64,000 nt of DNA from CAYJLF01 sp964371055 (GTDB lineage: Bacteria > Eisenbacteria > RBG-16-71-46 > CAIMUX01), in the NCBI GenBank assembly GCA_964371055.1, contig CAYJLF010000008.1, positions 152,770 to 216,769 on the forward strand, in the 5' to 3' direction. The notes beneath the pieces were generated by a model. The model did not search any database. It had not been told where the DNA came from and was given only the letters and a program-made list of their open reading frames with translations. Position numbers and translations under genes: made by a program. This document shows positions 42,092 through 50,876 of this stretch, one piece after another; within the stretch, counting starts at the first letter, position 1; each line of letters starts with the position of its first letter.

Positions 42092-42759
42092 CCGACGGCT
42101 ACGCGCTTCTGATTTCGCTCGCCTACGTGATGGTCATCGTCGGCGCGGCGGAGGCGCTGCGCCGCGGTGGACGGGTCTCCTTCGGGGTCTCGCGCAAGAT
42201 TATCCATGTCGGGATCGGCACGTGGATCCTCCCCACCCTTCTTCTCTTCGACTCGAGATGGATCGCGGCCTCGCCGCCCGCGCTCTTCGTCCTTCTGAAC
42301 CTCCTCAGCCTGCGCGGCCGCTGGACGCGCGCCATGGACGCCGAGGCCGGCTCCAATGTCGGCACGGTCCTCTTTCCGCTCTCCTTCGTGCTCCTCATCG
42401 TGCCGTTCTGGGCGATCCCGGGCGGCCGGGCCGCCACCGCGGCGGGGATCCTCTGCCTGGCGTGGGGGGATGCCGCGGCCGCGCTGGTCGGGCAGCGCTG
42501 GGGCCGCCACCGCTATCGGGCCGGTGAAGGCTGGCGCTCGGTCGAGGGCTCGGCCGCGATGTTCGTCTGTTCCCTGGCCGCCGTCGCCGTCGCGGGGTTC
42601 GCGGTCGGACCCCCCTTCGGCCTTCTCCCGGTCGTATTGGGCGCGGCGGTCGCGACCGGCCTGGAGGCGGTCGGACGGCGCGGGGCCGACAATCTGATGG
42701 TGCCGGTCGGGACCACTCTCTTCCTCTGGGGACTGGGACAGATTCCATTCATCCGCTAG
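42088..42759 (+). CDS. Dolichol/phytol-kinase-like CTP-dependent polyprenol kinase
   Basis: 223 aa, about six hydrophobic helices. SRKIIHVGIGTWI and AWGDAAAALVGQRWGRHRYR match the polyprenol-kinase/VTE5/SEC59 pattern, with the CDP-diglyceride-synthase-like ending (GADNLMVPVGTT). Substrate could be a polyprenol, phytol, or a diacylglycerol-like lipid; none can be chosen. TTG start overlapping the cyclase stop (TTGA) with GGGAGG just upstream. The pairing of a lipid kinase with a diguanylate cyclase is unusual. Confidence 0.75.
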   Translation: MTDGYALLISLAYVMVIVGAAEALRRGGRVSFGVSRKIIHVGIGTWILPTLLLFDSRWIAASPPALFVLLNLLSLRGRWTRAMDAEAGSNVGTVLFPLSFVLLIVPFWAIPGGRAATAAGILCLAWGDAAAALVGQRWGRHRYRAGEGWRSVEGSAAMFVCSLAAVAVAGFAVGPPFGLLPVVLGAAVATGLEAVGRRGADNLMVPVGTTLFLWGLGQIPFIR

Positions 42760-42787
42760 ACTCGCCGCAGGGCGGACCCGGGCGAAG

Positions 42788-42803
42788 TCCCTCCATGGAG
42801 GGA
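42788..42803. repeat. Perfect 16-base palindrome before the giant barrel protein
   Basis: TCCCTCCATGGAGGGA, 59 bases before the next start. Candidate operator or short hairpin; no further evidence. Confidence 0.35.
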
Positions 42804-42861
42804 GGATCTCCGTTCGGGAGGGAAGCCGGGCCCCATCGGCCGCCCGCGGAGGAGATCTGCC

Positions 42862-45800
42862 ATGCAGCGCACCCATGCCCCCTCATCCCGGGCCACGATC
42901 CTGGACGCACGGGTGGGCGCCGTGCACGGGGCGCGCCGCGCCTTCCTCCCATGCCTGGTCGCCGCGGCGTTGCTCGGGAGCGCGATTTCGCCCGCGCCGG
43001 CGCAGTTCGGGCAGAACAAGGTGCAGTACCGCGACCGGACCTGGTCGGTGGTCAAGACCGAGCACTTCGAGCTCTACTTTCGCGACGGTCTGCGCGAGAC
43101 GGCCGTCGATGCCGGCCGGATGGCCGAACGGGCCTACGACCGACTGTCGGCCATGCTCGACCACCGTCCCGAAGGCCCGATCCCGATCGTCCTCTACGGT
43201 TCGCAGACCGAGTTCCAGCAGACCAATGTGATTCCCGACTTCCTGGGAGAGGGAACCGGCGGGTTCACGGAATACACCAAGCGGCGGGTGGCGCTGCCGC
43301 TGACCGGGTCGTACGGCGACTTCGATCATGTCCTGACGCACGAGCTGGTTCACGCGTTCATGCTCGACATCTTCGCGGGGGGGCGCGAGCGGTCGCTCCT
43401 GGGGACGGGTCGGTACGATCCGCCGCTCTGGCTGGCGGAGGGGATGGCAGAGTATCTCTCGATCGGCGAGGTCGATCCGCTGACGGAGATGTGGCTGCGG
43501 GACGGAGCCCTGCAAGGTTACCTGACCTCGATCGCGCAGCTCGAACGGACCTACGACATCCGGATCTACCGCTACGGTCAGGCACTCGTCGCCTACCTGG
43601 GAGCGACCTACGGCGACGAGGCCCTGGGCCGGATTCTGAAGCGCCTGCCGCACGACCGCTCGGTCGACCGTGCGCTGGAAGAGGTCGTCGGTCTTCGCTT
43701 GAAGAAACTCTCCGAGGACTGGACCGAGGCGGTGCGGCGCCAGTATCTGCCGCAGATCCGTGATCACCAGAAGCCCGAGGAGTTCTCCTTCCGCCTGACC
43801 GACGCGAGGCAGGTTTCCGCCGGACTGAACTGCACGCCGGCGCTGGCGCCGGACGGCGCGCTCATGGCCTACATCTCCGACCGCTCGCTCTACAACGACC
43901 TCTATGTCGCCTCGGCGCTGACGGGGGAAATCCAGCAGCGGCTGGTCAAGAGCGAGCGGCGGGCCGACTTCGAGAGTCTCCGCTTCTTCCGCAGCTCGAT
44001 GGACTGGTCGCCGGACGGGGGAAGTCTGGTCTTCGTCACGCAGCGCGGCGGACGCGACGAACTGGCGGTGATGGATCCGCGGAGCGGACAGCTCCGGCGG
44101 CGCATCGAGGTTCCGCTCGACGGCGTTCTGAGTCCTTCCTTCTCCCCCGACGGCGAATGGATCACCTTCGCGGGGCTGACCGGCGGACGCTCGGACCTCT
44201 ATCGCGTGCGAGTCGAGGGCGACCGACTGGAACGCCTGACCGAGGATCGTTACCTCGTGCAGGAACCACGCTACTCCCCTGATGGCAAAAAGATCGTCTT
44301 CGTCTCGGACCGCGGGGTGGAGGCCGACTTCGACAACCTGATCTTTTCCGAGCCGAGGCTGGCCTTCTACGACCTCGCCGCTCGGAAGGTGGAGGTCCTG
44401 CCCGCGCAGGCCGGCACGAACATCAGCCCGCACTTCTTCCCGGATGGACGGCACCTCCTCTTCGTCTCCGACCGCAGCGGAATCCCCAACCTCTGGATCC
44501 GGGACCTCACGACCTCCGAGGACCGCCGGATCACCGACATCCTGAGCGGGATCAGTGGCGTCACCGAGACGAGCCCCACGGCCTCCCTCTCGCGGACCGG
44601 CAATCGCGTCGTCTTCTCGGCCTTCAGTCGCGGCACCTGGGATCTCTTCGCGATCAAGGATCCGCTCTCGCTGTGGGATGAGGGGACGCGCTGGGACGGT
44701 CCCTACCCGGTGACCTACCAGGCCGGGACCGGTTTCGAGACCTCGGCCGGCCTTCCGGCCGCGGTCGAAGCGGACTCGACGGCGGTCGTGGAAGCGGAGC
44801 CGCCGGAGGCGCCCCCGGCTGAGGTCGCGGCGGTTGTGGAAGAAGGGGCGCCCGATCGCTTCGATCGGCTCGATTCGCTCCTGGCCGCGATCGACTCGAT
44901 CGCCCCGCCTCCCGGCCGCGGCCCGCGGCGCGTCGTGGTCCCGCCTCCGCGGATGCCCGGTCCCGCCGACACCTCCGCCCCGACCCTCGCCGTCGCGAAT
45001 GTGATCGCGGAGAACCGGACCCTGCCCGACTCCGGCGCATTCGTCATCGATCGCTACCGGACCCGTTTCTCGGCCGACTACGTCGCGGCCAACGGCTTCT
45101 TCGCCGGCAATGTCGGCGTGGCCGCCCAGAGCCTCCTGCAGTTCTCCGACATGCTCGGGGACCAGGTTCTCGTCGTGGGCGCGAGCGTCTACGGCAGCCT
45201 CAGCGACGCTGATCTGCTCTTCGAGTACTACAACCTCCGGCGCCGGGTCACCTGGGGAGTCAGCGCGTTCCAGTACCGGAACGACTACTACATCTACGCC
45301 GCCTCGTCCGACGACGAATTCATCAGTCAGATCTACCGCGGGGCCAGCCTCATGCTGCAGCGCCCCTTCAACCGCTTCCGCCGCCTCGAGGGATCTCTCG
45401 ATGTCCTCTCGGTCTCGGAGGAGGTCTACCGCCAGAGCTTCTACTCGGGCCGGTACGACGAGCGGATCTCGCGCCGCGAGAACCTGCTCTATCTCGCGCC
45501 GGGAGCGGCGCTCGTCTTCGACAACGCCATCTGGGGCTCGACCGGCCCGATCAGCGGCGGCCGCTCGCGCTATGGCGGCGAGATCGCGCTGGGCGATCTC
45601 AATTTCCACAACGTCATGTTCGACCTGCGCCGGTACCTGAACCTGCGGCAGCGGTATGTCCTGGCCGCGCGCGCGATCGGCGCGGTGAGCCGGGGCGAGG
45701 ATCCGCAGTACTTCGGGCTCGGGGGGCCGTACACCCTGCGCGGGTACCCCTATGGGGAGTTCCGCGGGACCCGCGCCGCGCTCCTCAACGTCGAGTTGCG

Positions 45801-46095
45801 GTATCCCCTGATCGAGTACCTCAGTCTGGGATTCCCGTTGCCGCTGACGCTGGGCGGCGTGCGCGGGGCGCTCTTCTTCGACGCGGGGGCGGCCTGGTCG
45901 GAGGACGAGACCTTCCGTCCGTTCCGGGTGACCGACGGCATCCTGCGCGCCGAATCGGTGCGGGCTTCCTACGGCGTCTCGGCGGGACTCAATGTCGGAT
46001 TCACCGTCCTGCGCTGGGACCTCGCCTGGAGGACGAATCTGGCGCGAACGCTGGGCCAGCCCCGCGGGTACCTCTCCCTCGGCCTGGACTTCTGA
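42862..46095 (+). CDS. Peptidase-MA / TolB-type propeller / outer-membrane beta-barrel fusion protein
   Basis: 1077 aa. The signal peptide ends near SPAPA (residue ~47). Residues ~60-290 resemble a peptidase-MA (gluzincin) domain with HELVH (His160, Glu161, His164) and a third ligand in AEGMAEY (Glu193). Residues ~310-600 hold several TolB/PD40 beta-propeller repeats (SPDGGSLVFVT, SPDGEWITFAG, SPDGKKIVFVSD, FPDGRHLLFVSD). A Pro/Ala/Val linker follows. From ~730 to the end there is a BamA-type surface-antigen barrel (YFGLGGPYTLRGYPYGEF and terminal Phe). Good GGAGGAG. Likely a surface or outer-membrane protease; substrate unknown. Confidence 0.8.
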   Translation: MQRTHAPSSRATILDARVGAVHGARRAFLPCLVAAALLGSAISPAPAQFGQNKVQYRDRTWSVVKTEHFELYFRDGLRETAVDAGRMAERAYDRLSAMLDHRPEGPIPIVLYGSQTEFQQTNVIPDFLGEGTGGFTEYTKRRVALPLTGSYGDFDHVLTHELVHAFMLDIFAGGRERSLLGTGRYDPPLWLAEGMAEYLSIGEVDPLTEMWLRDGALQGYLTSIAQLERTYDIRIYRYGQALVAYLGATYGDEALGRILKRLPHDRSVDRALEEVVGLRLKKLSEDWTEAVRRQYLPQIRDHQKPEEFSFRLTDARQVSAGLNCTPALAPDGALMAYISDRSLYNDLYVASALTGEIQQRLVKSERRADFESLRFFRSSMDWSPDGGSLVFVTQRGGRDELAVMDPRSGQLRRRIEVPLDGVLSPSFSPDGEWITFAGLTGGRSDLYRVRVEGDRLERLTEDRYLVQEPRYSPDGKKIVFVSDRGVEADFDNLIFSEPRLAFYDLAARKVEVLPAQAGTNISPHFFPDGRHLLFVSDRSGIPNLWIRDLTTSEDRRITDILSGISGVTETSPTASLSRTGNRVVFSAFSRGTWDLFAIKDPLSLWDEGTRWDGPYPVTYQAGTGFETSAGLPAAVEADSTAVVEAEPPEAPPAEVAAVVEEGAPDRFDRLDSLLAAIDSIAPPPGRGPRRVVVPPPRMPGPADTSAPTLAVANVIAENRTLPDSGAFVIDRYRTRFSADYVAANGFFAGNVGVAAQSLLQFSDMLGDQVLVVGASVYGSLSDADLLFEYYNLRRRVTWGVSAFQYRNDYYIYAASSDDEFISQIYRGASLMLQRPFNRFRRLEGSLDVLSVSEEVYRQSFYSGRYDERISRRENLLYLAPGAALVFDNAIWGSTGPISGGRSRYGGEIALGDLNFHNVMFDLRRYLNLRQRYVLAARAIGAVSRGEDPQYFGLGGPYTLRGYPYGEFRGTRAALLNVELRYPLIEYLSLGFPLPLTLGGVRGALFFDAGAAWSEDETFRPFRVTDGILRAESVRASYGVSAGLNVGFTVLRWDLAWRTNLARTLGQPRGYLSLGLDF

Positions 46096-46098
46096 CGC

Positions 46099-48183
46099 GT
46101 GATCTCCGCGCGCGCCGCCTCGATCCTGGCTCCGGTCGCGTTCCTCCTCGCGATGGCGGCGCTCTTCCACCTGACCGCGCCGGCGACGGGCTCCGAGGAC
46201 GGAAACCTCATCCTCGATCGCGCGGCGCGCTGGGCGGGCGCTGCGCCCCCGGAGGAGGCCGCCCCGGTCTACCCCGCCTCCACCGCCTGGATCGCGGCGC
46301 CGCTCAGCCTGGCGCAGCGGGTCGGGATGGCCCTCGCGGAAGAACCGTCCCGCGACTATCTCGAGCGGACCCGCGAGGGGTGGCGTCGGTCGCTCCGCCT
46401 TGTCTTTTGCCTGCTGGGCGCTCTGGTCGTGCTCGAGGCGCTGGCCTGGGGCGCAGAGCTCGAACGGTCGATCTCCGGCGGCGCTGTGGCGGAGGGGCGG
46501 CCCGGCCGTCGTTGGTGTCGCGGCGAGGGCGTCATGCCGGCGGCGTTGACGGCCGGCCTCCTCGTGGCCACGCCCGCCCTGGCGCTATCGGTGGCGCACC
46601 TTCTTCCAGCGATGCCGGCCGCGCTTCTCGCAATCCTCTTGCTGCGGGCCACGACCGCGTCGAGGCTCGCGATGACATCCAGCCGGTGGCGAACGATCCT
46701 CGCGATCGCGACCTCGGGGCTCCTCCTGGCGTGGTTTTCGTTTCTCTGGCCGGTCGTCGCTCTCACCTGGGGAGTGAGCCTCATCCGTTCGTCCCGACGG
46801 CGGAGCGGAGTCGGACTCGCGTGCGCGTCGATCCTCGTCGCGTTGGCCGTCGGTCCCGGATATCTCCTGCATCCACTCGAGATCCCGCGCGCGATCTTTG
46901 GCGAGTGGCATCGGGAGGGTGGTTGGGGTGGGCCCGGGGGGGATGTCCCGTGGGACCTCCTGGGTCTGGTCCTCCCCCTCGGGCCGGGCGCGTTCCTGCT
47001 TCTCGCGGCGGCGGTGCTGGCCGGGTTTCGCCATCGCTCCTCCTCCTTCCTCTGCCTGCCGGCTCTGCTCTGGGTGGTGGCGGTGGCGGTGCCGGCCGCG
47101 AGCGGCGTCCAGCGTCCCGCGTCGGTGCAGTGGAGCGTCGCACCGATCCTGGCGAGTTGGGGGGTGGCGGTGCTGGGCTCGTCCCGACTCCGCTTCCGTT
47201 CGCTGGCGCGGGCCTTGACGATCGCCGTGCTCGTCGCGGCGCTGCCCGCCCGCGTGGCGCTGAGCCGCCAGTCGCGGGACGAGAGCGAACTGCAACGCGT
47301 GGTGCGCGCGGAGCTTTCGCAGCGAGCGGCGGCGAACGACCTCGTCCTGTCGGAGGTGTCGTTCGCGGAGGATGGACGGAACGAGGACCCGGCCGCCGAG
47401 AGGCTCCTCTTCGTCCTGCCGCGCGACAGCCGAAACCCGGGACGCTACGACTACGCCTACTGGCCGCGCTGGTACGCCGGATTCCGCTGGGTCCTCCTCT
47501 CCTCCGGCCGCGTGCGAGAGCAGGTCGAGCGTCCCGACGCCCGTCTGCCACGCTCCTTCTACGCCGCCGTCGAGCATGACGGCGTGCTGGTGCACGAGTG
47601 GGGGGGAGCGGCGCGTGGCTATCGCCTCTACCGCTTGCGGGACGGCTCGGCCTGGAACCGCCCCTTCACGGAGGGTGAACTGCGCGCGATCGAGGGAGGC
47701 CCCGGGACCGCGTGGTTCGTCGGTCGCCTCGCGTCGGCCTACCTGGACGCCGGTGCGCCGCGGGTCGCGGAGGCGTTGCTGCGGCGCGGACTGGAGTGGG
47801 AGCCGGGGGCGCCGGGGTTGCACAACAATCTCGGAACGGTCTACCTGCGGCTCGGTGACTTCGGGGCGGCGGCGGGGGCGTTCGAAGAGGGATTGCGCCG
47901 TGAGCCCGACTCCTTCGAACTGGTCTGGAATTTCGGCCTCGCCTGTTCGGGCGCAGGGCTGTGGGGGCGGGGCGAGGCGCTCTTCCGCCGCGCCGCGGCG
48001 ATGCGTCCGGATTACGCGCCGGTCCACTACGAACTGGCACGGACCTTCATCGGGCAGGACAAGGCCGACCTGGCGCGGCAGGCGTTTCAGCGTTATCTCG
48101 AACTCGCCCCGGCTTCCCCGCGACGGGCCGAGATCGAGGGGGTGCTAGCCCGGCTTCCGGCCGCCTCCAGTGGAGGAGGTTGA
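46099..48183 (+). CDS. Polytopic membrane protein with C-terminal TPR repeats
   Basis: 694 aa. About nine transmembrane helices in residues 5-400, then a soluble region and three or four TPRs (residues ~560-690: LHNNLGTVYLRLGDFGAAAGAF, FELVWNFGLACSGAGLWGRG, YAPVHYELARTFIGQDKADL). The layout resembles membrane glycosyltransferases of the GT39/GT117 type, such as DUF2723, but I cannot identify a conserved catalytic motif. The GTG start lies three bases after the barrel protein stop. A role in envelope glycosylation with the next gene, a heptosyltransferase fusion, is a guess from position. Confidence 0.65.
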   Translation: MISARAASILAPVAFLLAMAALFHLTAPATGSEDGNLILDRAARWAGAAPPEEAAPVYPASTAWIAAPLSLAQRVGMALAEEPSRDYLERTREGWRRSLRLVFCLLGALVVLEALAWGAELERSISGGAVAEGRPGRRWCRGEGVMPAALTAGLLVATPALALSVAHLLPAMPAALLAILLLRATTASRLAMTSSRWRTILAIATSGLLLAWFSFLWPVVALTWGVSLIRSSRRRSGVGLACASILVALAVGPGYLLHPLEIPRAIFGEWHREGGWGGPGGDVPWDLLGLVLPLGPGAFLLLAAAVLAGFRHRSSSFLCLPALLWVVAVAVPAASGVQRPASVQWSVAPILASWGVAVLGSSRLRFRSLARALTIAVLVAALPARVALSRQSRDESELQRVVRAELSQRAAANDLVLSEVSFAEDGRNEDPAAERLLFVLPRDSRNPGRYDYAYWPRWYAGFRWVLLSSGRVREQVERPDARLPRSFYAAVEHDGVLVHEWGGAARGYRLYRLRDGSAWNRPFTEGELRAIEGGPGTAWFVGRLASAYLDAGAPRVAEALLRRGLEWEPGAPGLHNNLGTVYLRLGDFGAAAGAFEEGLRREPDSFELVWNFGLACSGAGLWGRGEALFRRAAAMRPDYAPVHYELARTFIGQDKADLARQAFQRYLELAPASPRRAEIEGVLARLPAASSGGG

Positions 48184-48187
48184 TCCG

Positions 48188-49813
48188 ATGCGCGTCCTGA
48201 TCTACCTCCCGAACTGGATCGGCGATGCGGTCATGGCGCTGCCGGCGGTGCTGCGCCTGGGGGACGCTCGTCCCGAGTGGGAGATTCTGCTCTTCGCGCA
48301 TCCGCGAGTGCGGCCGCTCTTCGAGGGATTCGACGAGCCGTATCGGCTCCTCCCCGCGGCGCCGGAGCGCGGCGGAGGATGGCGGGCGTTTCGCCATGTC
48401 GTTCGGCGGCTGCGCGACGAGAAGGCGGACGCCGCCCTCCTGCTCGCCGGGTCGGCGCGGTCCGCCGCGGTGACGCGCGCCGCGGGGATCCCGCGCGTTC
48501 TCGGCTGGCCCACCGACGGCCGCCTGTGGCTCCTCACCGACCCCGTCGGGAGACCGACCCGGCGGCGGCTGCAGCGGGAGCAGTTCCTCGCTCTCGCGGA
48601 GAGCTTCCTGCGGCGAGTCGCGGAGCGAGACGATCATGCCAACCCTCGATCCGCCTGGCCCGAGCGCCTGCCGTTGCGCGCCGAGGAGATCTCGTGGGAG
48701 CGCCGGTTCCGCGCGGAACAGGGGGGCGCGGATCGAGTGATGATCGCGCTGGCGCCCGGCGCCACCTACGGCCCGACCAAACGCTGGCCGGAGGAGAGTT
48801 TCCTCGAACTCGCGCGCCGCCTGGTCGGGCGGGGCTTCGAGGTCGCCTGGATCGGCGGAGCGGCCGAGACGGAGCTCTGCGCGCGCCTCGCGGCCGCGAC
48901 CGGGCCGGGGGCGCACTCCTTCGCGGGGCGTCTCTCGCTGCGCGAGACGCTCTCCCTGCTGGCCGGCGTTCGGGTGACCGTCAGCAACGACTCGGGCGCG
49001 ATGCACCTGGCGCAGGCGGCGGGATCCGCGGTGGTCGGAATCTTCGGCTCCACGGCGCCGGAGTGGACCGGCCCGGTCGGCGAGATGGCGCTCGTTGTCC
49101 AACACCCGGTTCCGTGCGCCCCCTGTTTCCGCCCCGAGTGCCCCTTCGCGCTCGAGTGCCTGACCGGAATCACGGTCGACGCGGTCGAGCGGGCGATCGA
49201 CGAGCTCTGCACGCGGAGCGCGGGGCGGCCCGGTCGACCGGCGCTCTTCCTGGATCGGGACGGTGTCGTGATCGAGGAGGTGAACTACCTCGTCCATCCC
49301 GAAGATGTGCGCCTGATCCCCGGCGTGGCCGCGGCTTTGCGACGGCAGCGGGAGGCGGGACGGGAGATCGTCGTGGTCACGAATCAGTCCGCCGTGGCGC
49401 GTGGACTGATCGATCGCGCCGGCCTGCAGCAGGTCCACGCTCGCCTGCACCAGTTGCTCCGCGCCGAAGGGGTGCGACTGACCGGCCTCGAATTCTGTCC
49501 ACACCACCCGGAGTTCACCGGCCCTTGCGCCTGCCGCAAGCCGGAGCCGGGGATGCTGCGCCGGGCGGCGCACCGGCATGACCTCGATCTGTCGCGGTCA
49601 TGGATGATCGGGGACACCGGCTCCGATCTGGCCGCGGGGCGCGCCGCGGGCTGCCTCGTCGGTCTCGTCCTTTCGGGACACGGGCGGCGGACTGCGGCGC
49701 GGATCGATGCGGGGGAGCTTCAGTCGCCCGATCGGGTGGCGGACGATCTGCCGGAGTTGCTCTCGTTGCTGCCTCTCTCCGGCGAAGCCCCCGGCGCCGC
49801 CGCCAGCGCGTAG
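48188..49813 (+). CDS. Fused LPS heptosyltransferase II and HAD-type heptose-bisphosphate phosphatase
   Basis: 541 aa. The N-terminal part (1-345) is WaaF-like: LPNWIGDAVMALPAV, the donor-site PGATYGPTKRWP and NDSGAMHLAQAAGSAVVGIFG. The C-terminal part (~350-540) is GmhB-like HAD: LFLDRDGVV (catalytic Asp356, Asp358), VTNQSAVARG, the zinc loop CPHH...CACRKPEPGML and MIGDTGSDLAAG. It would both dephosphorylate the ADP-heptose precursor (D-glycero-D-manno-heptose 1,7-bisphosphate) and transfer heptose to LPS. GGAGGAGG eight bases before the ATG. The 3' end is antisense to the next gene over 94 bases. Confidence 0.9.
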   Translation: MRVLIYLPNWIGDAVMALPAVLRLGDARPEWEILLFAHPRVRPLFEGFDEPYRLLPAAPERGGGWRAFRHVVRRLRDEKADAALLLAGSARSAAVTRAAGIPRVLGWPTDGRLWLLTDPVGRPTRRRLQREQFLALAESFLRRVAERDDHANPRSAWPERLPLRAEEISWERRFRAEQGGADRVMIALAPGATYGPTKRWPEESFLELARRLVGRGFEVAWIGGAAETELCARLAAATGPGAHSFAGRLSLRETLSLLAGVRVTVSNDSGAMHLAQAAGSAVVGIFGSTAPEWTGPVGEMALVVQHPVPCAPCFRPECPFALECLTGITVDAVERAIDELCTRSAGRPGRPALFLDRDGVVIEEVNYLVHPEDVRLIPGVAAALRRQREAGREIVVVTNQSAVARGLIDRAGLQQVHARLHQLLRAEGVRLTGLEFCPHHPEFTGPCACRKPEPGMLRRAAHRHDLDLSRSWMIGDTGSDLAAGRAAGCLVGLVLSGHGRRTAARIDAGELQSPDRVADDLPELLSLLPLSGEAPGAAASA

Positions 49814-50868
49814 GCCAGTCCGTCCGGCGCCGGCCGGTAGGCGAAAGCGTGAAGCCGTTCCTCCGATCGGGCCGGCCAGAGTCCTTCGCGCGGGAGCTCG
49901 TCGAGGCTGGCCGGATAGCGTCCGGCCCGGATGCGGCGCAGTTCCAGGAAGTGGCGCAGGGCGCGCTCGGTCTCGAAGTGCTCGCGGGCCTGCGCCTCCA
50001 GGCGCACCTCCCGTCCGGTCTCTGACTCGGTCAGGCGATGCGCACTCCACCCCGCCGCGATCGCCGCGCCGACGAGGAGGACGGCGCCGATCGGAGCCAG
50101 TCGAGGCGATGTCCTTCGGGCCGGCTCGCCGCCCCCTTCGCCCGCGGTCGCTCCCTTCCCGCGCATCGCGATCCGGACCAGACCGCGCTGTCGCAGCGCC
50201 GTCAAGGTCTGCAGGAGATCGTACTCCGAGAGGCCGGTCTCCTGGACCAGGCGCCGGATCGACCGGCGACCGTCGCACTGCCGCGCCACGGCCGGCGTCA
50301 CCCAGCGATCGGGGAGATCCCATTGCTCGAACATGCCGGGGCGCACGGCTCCGACCACGTGTGGAATCGCGTCTGGAGCGAGTCCTCCGGCGCGCAGCTC
50401 CGCCGTCTCGTCCAGGCGCCGCATCGACTCCAGCACGATCTCCTCGAGATGGTAGGAGGTCGCCGGGGCCCGGCTGGCGGAAGATGGTTCGAAGCGGAAG
50501 AGCCCATGATCCCAGAGGAGGATTTGATCCACCGTTCCCTGCACGACGAAGCGGTGGACCGCCTCCAGTTCGTCGGCCTCGAGGCCGCAGTGAAGGCGGA
50601 GCGCCTCAGGCTCGCGGTGTTCACCGGCCGAACGCCAGGAGCGGGCCTGACGGGAGTCGCAGAGCGCCAAAAGGACGAGCGTCTCCAGGAGAGGATCGGG
50701 GTCCTGCGGCCGGGTGGCGTAGCAGCCCTGCAGGCGCCCCTCGTGGAACTGCAGCTCGCGCCGCTGGCGGGATGACTCGACCTCGAGACTGCCGGTTTTC
50801 CGCTGCAGTCCGATCAGCTGCAGGGTCTCGAGCATGGTGAAGTCGTGGAAACTGCCGTTCAGCGACAT
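49720..50868 (-). CDS. DUF4388-type protein with a C-terminal transmembrane segment
   Basis: 382 aa. The N-terminal ~95 residues (SLNGSFHDFTMLETLQLIGLQRKTGSLEV, split here as FTMLETLQLI and GLQRKTGSLEV) match the DUF4388/PATAN pattern found in signalling proteins. A helical middle may be a winged-helix-like domain (LSEYDLLQTLTALRQRGLV). One transmembrane helix (APIGAVLLVGAAIAAGW) near residue 260 precedes an exported C-terminal part. It follows the TPR/zinc gene by eight bases, so the two form an operon. It overlaps the fusion gene by 94 bases. The function is unknown; a regulatory scaffold is inferred. Confidence 0.7.
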   Translation of the reverse strand: MSLNGSFHDFTMLETLQLIGLQRKTGSLEVESSRQRRELQFHEGRLQGCYATRPQDPDPLLETLVLLALCDSRQARSWRSAGEHREPEALRLHCGLEADELEAVHRFVVQGTVDQILLWDHGLFRFEPSSASRAPATSYHLEEIVLESMRRLDETAELRAGGLAPDAIPHVVGAVRPGMFEQWDLPDRWVTPAVARQCDGRRSIRRLVQETGLSEYDLLQTLTALRQRGLVRIAMRGKGATAGEGGGEPARRTSPRLAPIGAVLLVGAAIAAGWSAHRLTESETGREVRLEAQAREHFETERALRHFLELRRIRAGRYPASLDELPREGLWPARSEERLHAFAYRPAPDGLAYALAAAPGASPERGSNESNSGRSSATRSGD

Positions 50869-50876
50869 GGTTCACC

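Noticed and set aside
42883..46170. Over 1000-codon minus-strand frame opposite the giant barrel gene
   Set aside because: Shadow of the plus-strand gene, whose signal peptide, HELVH and propeller repeats are clear. The reverse translation is low-complexity and rich in Arg and Pro.
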